NCBI GenBank assembly: GCA_029959195.1
Contig: CP114117.1
Coordinates: forward strand, 3,286,001 to 3,350,000
Source: Dictyophora rubrovolvata
Lineage: Eukaryota; Basidiomycota; Agaricomycetes; Phallales; Phallaceae
Direction: 5' to 3'
DNA: 64,000 nt
Positions 21,699-32,775 of the stretch are shown piece by piece. Each line of letters opens with the position of its first letter. Position 1 is the stretch's first letter. The position numbers were made by a program, and so were the translations under genes. The notes below the pieces were generated by a model. The model saw only the letters and a program-made list of their open reading frames with translations. It was not told where the DNA came from and did no database searches.

Positions 21699-22356
21699 TG
21701 TCATGCTCTGCGTACCCCAGAGTCCAAACCCGGACTATCCCAAATCCCGTACTACATACCCCATATTTCCCCTTAACTCCGAGACCTGTACTCCATCCAT
21801 ACTCCATCCATACTCCATATCAGACATCTTCCTTAAGGGGATGTGTATTCCGCTCGCTTAGTAATAAGGTACCTGGTTGTCATCTTGGCTTGCACTAGTC
21901 AATTCCCACTTTCCCTTATTTGTCATTATCCCCATTTACATAGTTCTGCTCCCTCCTGTATTTAAACCCCAGCTCCCTCAGCTGTGAGTCCTTAGTCTGA
22001 ATATAATCAGTTAATCAGTTACTCTCTCATCTCCAGTCCGTCTCGTACTCTTAATCCGTATTGCGTAGTTGACTCAGACTTAATGTTCGAGTCAACTCGT
22101 ACTTATCGTTCATGTCGTCTTCGACGACGTGGACTTGTACTCCATTGTCATATCACACGTCATCGGACTTGTACGTACTTGCATACTTCCTCATATTCCG
22201 AAATCGAGGGATATCGTAAGCTGGGCAAGTGGGCGCAACATATAAGTTGAAGCCAAGTCCCTCACCCCGTACTTCAGTACTCCGTCTCCCGTCTGACCCC
22301 ATGGTCCGGACTTCTTCAGAACTATCCGGAATAGCTTCGGGCCACCGTATGTAACA
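21699..22356 (+). repeat. Solo LTR, family B, forward, in Gypsy copy 2
   Basis: 658 bp starting TGTCATGCTCTGCG and ending GTATGTAACA, flanked by a perfect 5-bp duplication CTTGC (21694-21698 and 22357-22361). Same family as 23550-24075 but in the opposite orientation and longer. Confidence 0.92.
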
Positions 22357-22776
22357 CTTGCTCAAGCTCACGCCAGGAACTCAGATGCTCCAGCCCCCAA
22401 GAGTTTTCGCAATATTGTGCCTGAACAATTCCATGACTTTGATGACATCTTTTCCAAAGAATGCTTTGATTCGTTACCAATGTCGAAGAAGTGGGATCAC
22501 CCAATAGAACTCATCTCAGGTTCAGAGCCCAAATCTAGTAAGCTCTACCCGCTGTCACTGAAGGAACAGGCCGAGTTGGATGTGTTTCTAGAGGAAAACC
22601 TCAAATCAGGACAGATCCGACTCTTGAAATCGCCAATGGCCTCACCGGTCTTCTTTATCAAAAAAGAAGGATGGTTCCCTTCATCTCATTCAGGATTACC
22701 AGGCTCTGAATGCAATGACGATCAAGAACCACTATCCATTGCCCCTTATCCCGGAACTCGTCAATAAGCTACAGGG

Positions 22777-23182
22777 TGTCAGGGCTACTCTCTCAGACTA
22801 GAGGGAGGGGATCCTAAGCAAAATATATTCTAGGAATAATACTAACTCACCTAGAGGGAGGGGATCCTAAGAGAACAAACTTAGGGATCCCTCCTCTAGG
22901 GCTACTAACTATATACTATGAAAAACAGCAAAGGCCACATGCAGCCTTTGGTTCATGGACTGGGCGCAGATACGCGCCAGTCCCGGACTTTTAGCTGGGG
23001 CCTAGGCCATGGCTCTGATGAGAATGGGCACTCAGTGCCCGTTGGAGGAAAAATGGGAATATGGAAGGAGAAGGAAATGCAAGAGATGGGATAGAATACG
23101 AGAAATATGGAAATAAGTAAAATAGACCAGAACCGAAGATGAATGTAGAAAAATAAGGGGACGATGCTAGCATACCCTGACA
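22777..23182 (-). repeat. Solo LTR, family A, reverse, in Gypsy copy 2
   Basis: 406 bp with TGTCAGGG and CCCTGACA ends, flanked by a perfect CAGGG duplication (22772-22776 and 23183-23187). It sits in the reverse transcriptase region. Confidence 0.93.
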
Positions 23183-23549
23183 CAGGGTGCCCACTACTTC
23201 ACAAAGCTCAATGTTCGATGGGGCTACAACAATGTGCGGATAAAGGAAGGCGATGAGTGGAAGGCTGCGTTTCATACTAACAGAGGCCTTTTTGAACCTT
23301 TGGTGATGTTTTTCGGCCTTACTAACAGTCCGTCCACCTTCCAGACGATGATGAACAAAATCTTTGAGGACATGATCTCAGAAGGTGTTGTTGCTGTGTA
23401 TATTGACGATATCCTCATCTATACACAAGACTTAGAGGAACACCGTCGTATTACTCAATGCATACTTGAACAGCTTCGCGAGAACCAGCTATACCTTAAG
23501 GTGGAGAAATGCGAGTTCTGCAAGACCAAGATTAAGTACCTCGGGATGG

Positions 23550-24075
23550 TGTTACGTACGGCGGTCCAGGACTATCCCAGATGTCTCCGAGAAAGTCCGG
23601 ACCACTGGGGATGGACAGAAGATGGAGTATGGAAGTATGGGATGAGGGACTCGGCTTCAGCTTATAAGCTGCATCCACTCGCCCAGCTTTATATATCCCT
23701 CAATTTCAGAGTGGCAGGGACTTAGATAGTACAAGATGAAACTAATAAAGCTGATATTCAGACTAGGGATCCACAGCTGGAAACTGGGGGTTTAAATACA
23801 AGAGGGAATGGAACTATGGGAATGGGGATAAGAATAAATAAGGAAAGGTAGCATATGGTTGAACACAGCTAGGGGTGATGATTATAAAATCTTTGTTCCT
23901 TATTACTAAGAGTCAGGAGCCAGTTTCCCTGTAAGGAAGGTGACAGACTTGACATCCGGACAGAGTACTGACAAGTACAGGATGGGATTGCTACGGAGAT
24001 GTGGGGTGAGTACGGAAATAACCGGAATGGGATCAGACTTCCAAATTAGGAAGGCATGGCATGCAGAGCATGACA
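23550..24075 (-). repeat. Solo LTR, family B, reverse, in Gypsy copy 2
   Basis: 526 bp starting TGTTACGTACGG and ending AGAGCATGACA, the reverse of the family-B ends at 21699. The flanks GATGG (23545-23549) and GATAG (24076-24080) are a target duplication with one change. Confidence 0.88.
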
Positions 24076-25694
24076 GATAGTCATATCTGAGAATGCTGTC
24101 AAAATGGATCCTGCGAAAGTCTCGGGTGTTAGAGATTGGCCTGTCCCGAGAAACATCACTGAAGTTCAATCCTTCCTCGGTTTTGCTAATTTCTATCGTC
24201 ATTTCATCAAAGACTTCTCTTGTATTGCACTCCCAATGTTCAGTCTGACCAAAAAGGACACCTTGTTCGTCTGGTCCGACAATTGTCAGCAAGCCTTTGA
24301 TGCACTCAAGCTCTCAATCACTTCAGCTCCCATCTTGCTCATCCCAGACCCTGCTAAACCCTACAAGGTTGAGGCAGACAGCTCCGACTTTGCTTCTGGC
24401 GCAGTTCTCTCGCAGCTATTGGATGAGGATGGTAAATGGCACCCTGTTGCGTTCTTCTCGAAAGCCCTGAGCCCCGTAGAACGCAACTACGAGATTCATG
24501 ACAAGGAAATGCTGGTGATAATTCAAGCCTTGGAAGAATGGCAACACTTTCTCAAAGGCGCAAGTCACCCCATCGACATTCGCACTGACCATAAGAACTT
24601 GGAGTACTTTATGACTGCTCACAACCTCAATTGTCGACAAGCTCGGTGGTCAGTCTATCTTGCTCGATTTGACTTCACCCTCCAGCACATCCCGGGTAAG
24701 TCAATAGGGAAGCCTGTTAGCCTCTCTCGACATGCAGATCATGGATCAGGAAAGGATGATAACCAAGGGATCACCCTTATCTGACCCGAGATGTTTGCGA
24801 TCAATGCCCTGCAAACATTCCATATCCAAGGAGAAGAGGAGGACTTCCTACGTCAGATTCGCAAGGCCAATCGAGAAGGCAAGCACGAGGATGGTGTCTC
24901 CAAAGCCATTGCTTCTTTCCGAGCTCTCAGTGGTCATTCAGTTCATACCAGCAAATGGTCTGAAGATCAGGATGTTCTCTACTACTGTGGTAAGATCTAC
25001 ATTCCAAATGTTGAAGATCTATGATGAGAAATCGTTGCACGTCATCATGACACCAAAGTCGGTGGTCATCCTGGTTGTTTCAAAACTCTGGAACTGGTTT
25101 CTAGAACCTTTTGGTGGCCGGGTGTGTCTCGATACATCCAATGGTATGTCAAAGCCTGCGATCTCTGCTTGCATATGAAAATAGCTCGCCACGCACCCTT
25201 TGGCAAGTTGCGCCCCACTGAGACACCACACTGTCCTTGGGAGTTTATATCTATCAATTTTATCATTGAACTCTCAGAATCTAATGGGTATGATGTGATC
25301 CTCTCTGTGGTAGATTCACTAACCAAACAAGTTCATTTCATTCCCACATTCACCACCATCGACACGTCTGGTCTTGCAAGTCTATACCTGCAACATGTGT
25401 GGAAGTTGCATAGTCTCCCTGACAAAATCATTTCCGACAGAGGGCCACAGTTTGTAGCATGCTTCACGAAGGAACTCTCTTGACTCCTTGGCATTCAACT
25501 CGCCACATCCACAGCCTACCATCCCCAAACCGATGGTCAGACCGAGAGGGTTAATGCAGAAGTCGAACAGTATCTCTGACTCTTCACCTTGGAATGACAG
25601 GATGACTGGGATAGGCTGCTTCCCATGGCTGAGTTCGCATACAACAACCACATACACTCAGTGACGCAAGTGACACCATTTGAGTTGGACATGG

Positions 25695-26013
25695 TGTTGA
25701 GGATTATGATAGCTTACAAGGAGAATCCTTTGTTGAGCTCATTTTTATTATAATTCAGAAACTCTTTATTTTCCACACATCTCTGTCCCCATTCCCAAGT
25801 GCTGACACAGCTTTCCCATGACCTCACAAATCCTTCCCATCTTTCAAATACTAAAACTCCGAATTTGCATTAGACTTATAATCAAAAATGTATATAAAAA
25901 TTCTCTTTACACTAGAATAAGATTAGCTTTTGGCTCCCCCCTTTGTTTTTGAGTGAGATACACATTCACTGATTCCCTGAAGCTCTCTGCTTAGCTCCTG
26001 CCCTCGTCCATCA
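25695..26013 (+). repeat. Probable solo LTR, family D, in Gypsy copy 2
   Basis: About 319 bp absent from copy 1, starting TGTTGAGGATTATG and ending GTCCATCA. The flanks share only about 4 bp (ATGG and ACGG). A TATA-like gtatataaaaatt near 25890 supports an LTR. Orientation is inferred from TG...CA. Confidence 0.7.
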
Positions 26014-26717
26014 ACGGGCTGTCAACCGCGTATGGGCTTCGAACCTCATATCCCCAAATTGAAAATCAAGTCTGTCAACGAGTTCAAAGACCGTATGTCA
26101 TTGACTATTGAAGAAGCCAGAGCTGCTATCATCAAGGCCAAGGACGACATGGCCAAGTACTATAATCGTAAACAACTCCCGACTCCCAAATATAAGATTA
26201 GTGATAAGGTCTACCTCGATGCCAGTGACATTCGCACCACCAGGCCTTCAGCAAAGTTGTCCCATCACTTCCTAGGGCCTTTTCCTATAGTAGCAAGAGT
26301 CGGCTCTCATTCATATCGCCTACTCCTACCTAAATTGATGTCACGGCTCCACCCAGTCTTTCATGTCATGAAGTTATGTCCGAGAACAGAAGATACCATC
26401 CCAGGTTGTCGTTCTCGAATCCCTCCTCCTCCCGAGATTTGCGATGATGGAGAATATTATGTTGTGGAAGAGGTCTTGGATAGTCAAGTCCAATGGAGCA
26501 AACTCGAATTTAAGGTTTGTTGGGAAGGTTATGGCCCGGAGCATGATCAATGGGTACCAGAGAAGGACCTTGCAGCCCCCAATCTCTTGGGTAAATTCTA
26601 TCAAGAGCATCCTAATGCACCACGTGCGATAAATGGTCTGTTGTTCTGTCCACGGCCAATCTGACCTTGGGAGAGACTGCAGGCATCAGGTCAACACCTG
26701 GTTGAGGGGGGGGGTGG

Positions 26718-27122
26718 TGTCAGGGTATGCTAGCGTCGTCCCCTTATTTTCCTACATTTATCTTCGGTTCTGGTCTATTTTATTCATTTCCATATTTCTC
26801 ATATTCTATCCCATCTCTTGTGTTTCCCTCTCCTTCCGTATTCCCATTTTCCCTTCAACAGGCGCTGAGCACCCATTCTCATCAGAGCCATGGCCTAGGC
26901 CCCGGCTAAAAGTCCGGGACTGGCACGTATCTGCACCCAGTCCATGAACCGAAGGCTGTGTGTGGCCTTCACCGTTTTTCATAGTATATAGTTAGTAGCC
27001 CTAGAGGAGGGATCCCTAAGTTTGTTTTCTTAGGATCCCCTCCCTCTAGGTGAGTTAGTATCTTTCCCAAAATATATTTACTTAGGATCCCCTCCCTCTA
27101 GTCTGAGTGAGTAGCCTTGACA
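26718..27122 (+). repeat. Family-A LTR, 3' LTR of Gypsy copy 2
   Basis: 405 bp, directly after a purine tract of the polypurine-primer type. It ends in GTAGCCTTGACA. Confidence 0.88.
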
Positions 27123-27811
27123 ATCTTCTTCTGGGGATAGTTCTCAGGAAATAGGGGGAGAAGTAGGATTTTTGAGGGAAAGAGAGGATGATAGACGAAA
27201 TTTGAACATTTTATTATTTCTGAATGAAGGAATTTGGGCGGTTGGAAGTTGTTTATCCAGGAAGGGGAATTTGAATGTCTGCTTTAGGAAGAACAACCTA
27301 AATACCAAATGGGGAAGATTTTGGTGCACAACAGCGGCTATCTCTGCTGTAGATAGGTGTCATTGATAATAGAAATGTATTCTTGCAAGTGAAAGTGACC
27401 AAAAGTCTCAAGAGTAACAATCTGAGAGAATAAAACCATGATCTATAATCTAGGAAAGGAGAGATTAAATACAAAAGGGACTTGAGGACCAATAAATGAG
27501 CTAAGGACATAAAAGAAAGAAAAGAAAGAAGGAAAGATGGACATAAAGGAAATGGGGACATAAGGGAGTGTCCATAAGGACAAATGAACAATGCAGACAC
27601 AAACGAAGGACTAAAATACTTCAACATGCACTAACAAACCATGTGTAAGGAGCTATGCTCCCTTACAGGTCAAAGACCAAATTTGAGAGAATGAGTTGAA
27701 AACAAGAAATAGTCAGAAATATGAGAAAGTGAGAAAGGACAGAATAATCATAGAGAGAGCATGAATATGAGAAAATGGGAAAACAGAAAGTGTTGCTAGC
27801 ATACCGTGACA
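27123..27811 (-). repeat. Probable truncated LTR of another family
   Basis: Read on the minus strand it starts TGTCACGGTATGCTAGC, close to the family-A start, then diverges. It has pyrimidine-rich stretches and a TATA-like ttgtatttaat near 27465. It interrupts a LINE at 27811/27812. Its other end is cut by the 3' LTR of Gypsy copy 2. No gene is visible in it. Confidence 0.5.
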
Positions 27812-28166
27812 GGATTTCCATAGGAAATTTTGTATTTCTTTACTTAGATATTTATTTCTTATTGTTTCCCATATTCTGTTTGTTGATGGTATTTCATTTG
27901 TGACTTCTTCTATGTTCATTTTTATTATGTCTATCATGTTATCTGTTTTCTTTCGTTCTTTGTGTCATTTGTTTGTTAGTATCACTTTGTATATTAATGA
28001 TTGGGTGCTTGTGGATAGTTTTAATCCTATTGTTTTATGTGATTGAGGGATTTCTGTGTTTATGAGGTCTGGGATTTCTTTTCTTATGCCTTGTGTTGCA
28101 AGTTTGTCTGCTTCTTCGTTTCCTATGATGCCTGAGTGACCCTTTACTTTTTTGAAGGATGTCACG
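27812..28166 (-). mobile_element. LINE fragment with RNase H C-terminus
   Basis: The minus strand encodes VKGHSGIIGNEEADKLA, the last RNase H motif, then IWETIRNKYLSKEIQNFLWK, the segment that follows it in fungal non-LTR elements with an RNase H domain. The fragment is cut at 27811 by an LTR-like sequence and at about 28166 by the UGT duplication, so only about 350 bp remain. Confidence 0.7.
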
Positions 28167-28312
28167 AATTGACACATTCTCATTGGTAGGGTAATGAGTG
28201 CTTACACAGATTTATTTTTGAAAGACCAGGCCAAAGAGCGTAGGCTTCTCGTGTCATAAGATATCGATGATAGCACATCAACAGTCACTGGCAGCCAACA
28301 CCTTCGCCCCGT

Positions 28313-29298
28313 ATGATGCTTCTCTCAAATGGCCCTCACATTCTCATGGCGGGTTTACCAACATGGGGTAATTGTCTGAAGTTTTTCCTGATAAACGCGC
28401 ACTAATACCAAGTTATGAAGGCCATATCAGACCAGCTCTGGCAATCATGGCCAAACTTTTGAAAGCAGATCTAGAATTGATAATAACTTATCCAGTTCTC
28501 ACTTCTTTACAAACAGAAATCCAGGTTGAATTAGCCAAGGAGCTATTTGATCAGAGTGATGCCTTGGAATGAGTCAGGTGCGGGAAATTGCCCCCTTACA
28601 TAAATGTACTGCATACGAGTTCAAGGCTTCGTCACAGAATTCCATGTTTTGGAGGTCTGAAAGATCCAGTAACTATAATATCGGCCAGAACAATTGTGGA
28701 GGGTTTCCGGTCGTTCTATATTCAGATGTCAACCTCAGTGTCTTATAGAACGACTGGAAACCCATCCTGGCGGTTCCACCACCCAAAATTTGTTTACTGG
28801 ACGTGAGTCCCACTCTCTCTTTACCTATGCCTTAGACTTTTCAGGACTTTATTGCGTCCGCCTCCAACTTTCCAGCTCTTTGCTAGTGAGATTCTATGCG
28901 TTATTTGAGAAATAAAAAACATTCCTTGTCTGGCCATTAATTTTGGGAGCACCGCGATTCTAATTCAGAGGTCTTGTCCAGCGAAATACTCGGGACTCGG
29001 TGATATTATCGAGAACGTTGAAAGGCTAGCCATAAAAACGGGAAAGTCTGCTGATGAGATCTTATTCAAGGTGATTACAGTCCAGCTCATCTTAATGTAC
29101 CATAACGTCTTTTCAATAATTGTAATCAGGCTTATAACCGTGACGAGAAAGAGATTATTCACATACCAGGATTACCTCCTATGTTCGATTATGAATTCAC
29201 TCCAGAGTCCTCCATAGGAGTATTTTCTTTTTTATAAGATGAAAGAGACAAAGTCTCAATTTAAAAAATTCTAGCCATTTCTGAAGAGCATTTCTTTA
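28313..29298 (+). pseudogene. UDP-glycosyltransferase pseudogene, copy 2
   Basis: Exons 1 to 6 of the UGT gene are recognisable at the positions seen in copies 1 and 3, including HIRPALAIMAKLLKADLEL and the IIENVERLAIKTGKS region. It has an in-frame TGA at 28570-28572 at the end of exon 2 and a rearranged exon 3. The 3' half (exons 7 to 11, with the sugar-donor box) is absent: the sequence passes from exon 6 into the 3' flank around a MITE. It cannot make a working enzyme. Confidence 0.9.
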
Positions 29299-29522
29299 CA
29301 GCACTTTTTGAAAGCTAAGGCAGGTGACTATTTTTGAAATATTGGATTTTTCAAGACACTCAACACAATTAACTCCCAAAAAATATGAGCAAGTGCTAGA
29401 TAAATGTTATACAATTCCATTGCAATAAAAAGTAGGCAATTATCTTACATAGTGCTTGAGAAATCTTTGTTCTCAGGTGGGAAATTTCTTAGCCGACCCG
29501 CCTTAGCTTTTGAAAAGTGCTG
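29299..29522. mobile_element. MITE with TA target duplication at a deletion point
   Basis: 224 bp. It begins CAGCACTTTTTGAAAGC and ends in the near reverse complement (GCTTTTGAAAAGTGCTG); inverted repeats are about 26 bp, and TA flanks both sides (29297-29298 and 29523-29524). No coding capacity. Its left flank is UGT exon 6 and its right flank is UGT 3'-flanking sequence. Confidence 0.9.
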
Positions 29523-30133
29523 TAATGTGTAAGTAAGACCGCGTTTGCGTTGACTTTCCTCGTGATAAGACCAGAGAGAAAGACAGACCTTGTTGTCATT
29601 TGAGAAGTTGATGTCCTTTTTTTCCTCGCCTCCTCTTGGTTGCAGCTTGGACTCGGAGCTGACAAAGCTTTTTCGCTGCCTAGCTTCAAGTTCAGTTACG
29701 TCAAAGAAAAATCGGGGTAAAAACGGGCCAGCAAATTAATATAAAATATTTATAATCTCTTAGAAATCCCGGTAGCTAGTTTTTACCTTTAATAAGGTAG
29801 GCGACAGTCCTCCCGAATTCCGATTCCATCTTGATTCCATTTCCCGACGCCCGACGCACGTCGCACGTAGAATACAAACACGACCACGTGATGCATTTGT
29901 CAGCTGTTAACCGAGGCGCGGCACAGACAATTTGCGACTCAATTTTCTCCACAGTAATAATCCTCGGCAACCGTACTCAACACAATTCTTATTGAAACTT
30001 GATAATGGCGAAGGTGAAAGCGAGTTGGTGTATTTTAAACTCAGATAGGTCCTAAAACGCCCCCCACTATAATAGGTCCACCACACTAGCACCATCAAAC
30101 AGTCGCTGGCATCCGTCAACACCTTCGCCCCGT
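29523..30133. other. UGT 3' flank with empty MITE site, then spacer before UGT copy 3
   Basis: 29523-29830 matches the downstream flank of UGT copy 1. The TA at 29798-29799 is the empty counterpart of the MITE at 6065-6295. 29831-30099 is unique spacer and contains CACGTG at 29885. From about 30100 it becomes the upstream sequence of UGT copy 3. Confidence 0.7.
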
Positions 30134-32231
30134 ATGACGCTTCTCTCAAATGGCCCTCACATCCTCATGGTGGTTTTACCATTGTCATGGGGTAATTGTC
30201 TGTTATTTCCTGATATACATACACTGATACCGAGTTCTGAAGGTCATATCAGACCAGCTCTGGCAATCATGGCCAAACTTTTGAAGGCAAACCTAGAATT
30301 GATAATAACTTTTCCAGTTTTCATCTCTTTACACACCGAAATCCAGGGTGAATTAGCCAAGGAGCTATTTGATCAGAGTGACGCCATGGAACGAGTTAGG
30401 TGTGGTAATTTGCCCCCTCAAATGTACTGCACACGAGTTCAAGACTCACAGAATTCCGTGTTTTGGAGGTCCGAACGATGATCCGGCTATAACGTCGGTC
30501 AAGACAATTGTGGAAGGCTTCCGGTCGTTCTATATCCAGATGTCAACCTCAATGCCTTATCAGGATTCAATAGGACAAACCATCCCGGCAGTTCCACCAC
30601 CCAAAATTTGTTTATCGGACGTGAGTTTCACTCTCTTTACCTAAGCCTACTTCAGGGCTCTATGGCGCCTGCCTCCAACTTTTCAGCTCTATGGTAGTGA
30701 GATTCTACGCGTTATTCGGGAAATAAACGACGTTCCTTGTCTGGCCATACATTTCGGCAGTGCCGCGATTCTTATTCGGAGGTCTTGTCCAGCGAAATAT
30801 TCGGGACTCGGTGATACTATTGAGAATGTTGAAAAGCTAGCCATAAAAACGGGGAAGTCTGCTGATGAGATCTTATTCAAGGTAATTGCTGTCCAGCTCT
30901 CTAAATGTACTGTCTTTTCAACAACTGCCTTTAGGCTTATTATCGTGACGAGAAAGAGATTATCCACATACCAGGATTACCTCCTATGTTCGATTATGAA
31001 TTCACTCCAGGAACCTCAGTAAGTGCATTTTCTTTTGTTATAAGATGAAAGAGACGAAGTCTCAATTTGGAAAAATCTAGCCATTTCTAAATAGCATTCT
31101 TCTAATGCTTCGGAGGTATCATGCGTGCGTGTTAAACATTTTTGATAAATTCGCCTCAATCTTTATATAAAGCAAGTATAGGACATTTAAAACATGTGAC
31201 GGTCTCATTTTGACTAGTAATCGAGTCTATGAACGGGAGCCAATAAACTTTCTTAAAACCTTCATGGAGGAAACCAACCGATCTTGCTACGTTTTAGGGC
31301 TTGCGGGTTCGATATCTTTGGAGCAAGCAGCACGAGAGCAGCGTTCACCTGCCAGCACAGCGGTAGTTGAGATTTTAGATAAAACCCTAAAACGCTATGG
31401 TCAGAGATCATTAATTTATGCAAGTCTTCACCACCAAAAGATGTCAGATTGACAACTCATCACTCAAACAGGTCTCATTTGGTTCGGTTTTCTGGCCGAC
31501 AAACGTTGAAGCCAGCTGGAAAATCCTCGAAATCATTGTTGAACAAAATATTCCAATGGTACGACGTACGATTTTATTTCGGTAATTCGATTGAATTCAG
31601 ACTCGACAGATCATTTCGTATAATGAAAAACGCGTCCCAATGCCAGGACGTCTTAGTCATTTGCTGGAATCGTCAGACAACGTTGTCGTAACCTCCTGGA
31701 GTCCGCAAAAAATGATCCTGAATCATAAAGTAAGAATGCAAAGACGAACAGATTCGCTTGCACTTATAATTTCTTCTCATCAGTCTACTGGTTGGTTCAT
31801 ATCGCATTGTGGGCTCAATAGCGTGATAGAATCTCTCTCCCATGGGATACCGATGTAAGGCTGTTGTTTTGACTTTGAAGATGTACGGGAAAAGTGATAA
31901 ACTATCAATCAGGATAGCATGGCCTATTGACAGTGATCAGCCCATGAACGCAGCACATGTTAGTCTCAACCTCGAAGTAGCGTATGAATTGCTTGAAGTC
32001 CGGACCGACAGAGGTTTGAAGCCTCTTTATCGCGGTGCGCAACCTATTGGGACAATGGAGTCCATAGAAAAGGAGTTTAGAACAGTGTTGGCAAATGCTT
32101 TTGGTGAAGATGGCAAAGTTAAAAGGAGGAACGCGGAATTTTTGAAGGAGAAGCTGAACGAGTTGTGGGATGACGGTGGCGAGTCGACGTCTGAATTAGG
32201 TCGCTTTATCCTCGACTATTCCCTATCTTGA
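30134..32231 (+). CDS. UDP-glycosyltransferase (GT1 family), copy 3
   Basis: Predicted UDP-sugar-dependent glycosyltransferase acting on an unknown small molecule. Eleven exons (30134-30191, 30243-30399, 30452-30620, 30687-30881, 30935-31018, 31081-31115, 31182-31419, 31472-31558, 31610-31729, 31784-31854, 31913-32231) sum to 1533 nt, 510 aa, the same length as copy 1. SWGHIRPAL is at the N-terminus, SWSPQKMILNHK begins the donor box, HCGLNSVIESLSHGIPM continues it, and WPIDSDQP follows. Intron 7 again begins GCAAGT. Only the cacag acceptor keeps exon 3 in frame here, which points to the same acceptor in copy 1. It differs from copy 1 at scattered residues (SWSPQ instead of PWAPQ), so acceptor preference could differ. 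Confidence 0.9.
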
Positions 32232-32775
32232 ATCTTTCGATTTGGTGAAATAAATGTTTTTACAAGCTGGGATAAAGTTTCCGCGTCCGAAGACTGCGTC
32301 GAGAGCAAGAAAACCCCTTACTACGTAATTAAGACCGCGCGCGCATTGACTTTCCTCGCGATAAGACTTGAGAGAAAAAGAGACCTTGCTGTTGTTTGAG
32401 GAGTTTGTCCTTTTTTCCCTCACCTCCTCTTGGTTACAACTTGGAGGAGCTGACAATTGGCTGACAAAGCTTTTTCGTTGCCCGCCTCGTCACCCAATCC
32501 AAGTAGGCTTGCCCCTTAGCTCCAGTTACGAAACGACGAAGAAAACATTTCGACAGCACGTTCCGGACGCTATGAGGTAGTTTGTTTGTGGTTAGCTCCA
32601 AGACAAACTTGTCAGGTCACCGCGCGTGATTCCTCAAGCTGTCTCTGAATGCCGGACCAGGTCCGAATACTTTATTGACTATAGCTCCACAAAAAAAAAA
32701 ACAAACTTGTCGCCGCTTGACGTGTGACATCGCCGTTGAAGGCCGAAACTCTCTCAGCGTCTTACCCTTCGTATT
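32232..32775. other. UGT 3' flank and intergenic
   Basis: Until about 32560 this resembles the downstream flank of UGT copies 1 and 2. The rest, with an A-run near 32691-32702, lies upstream of the carboxypeptidase. No gene seen. Confidence 0.5.

Larger units (their letters stand above)
19564..27122 (+). mobile_element. Ty3/Gypsy chromovirus-like element, copy 2 (broken fossil)
   Basis: Parts in order: 3' portion of gag (19564-20305, CCHC knuckle near 20095), protease (about 20580-20890), reverse transcriptase (22417-22771 and 23188-23549), RNase H (24104-24780), integrase (24791-25690), chromodomain region (26026-26664, with CWEGYGPEHDQWVPE), a purine-rich tract (about 26703-26717) and 3' LTR (26718-27122). 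The 5' LTR and start of gag are missing. Five solo LTRs are inserted in it, and there are several other breaks. It is the same family as copy 1. The chromodomain near the C-terminus places it among chromoviruses. Confidence 0.88.
28167..29830 (+). repeat. Duplicated UGT block, copy 2 (deleted)
   Basis: Matches block copy 1 from about 3456, but jumps from UGT exon 6 to the 3' flank. It includes the empty MITE site at 29798-29799 and its own MITE at 29299-29522. Confidence 0.8.
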
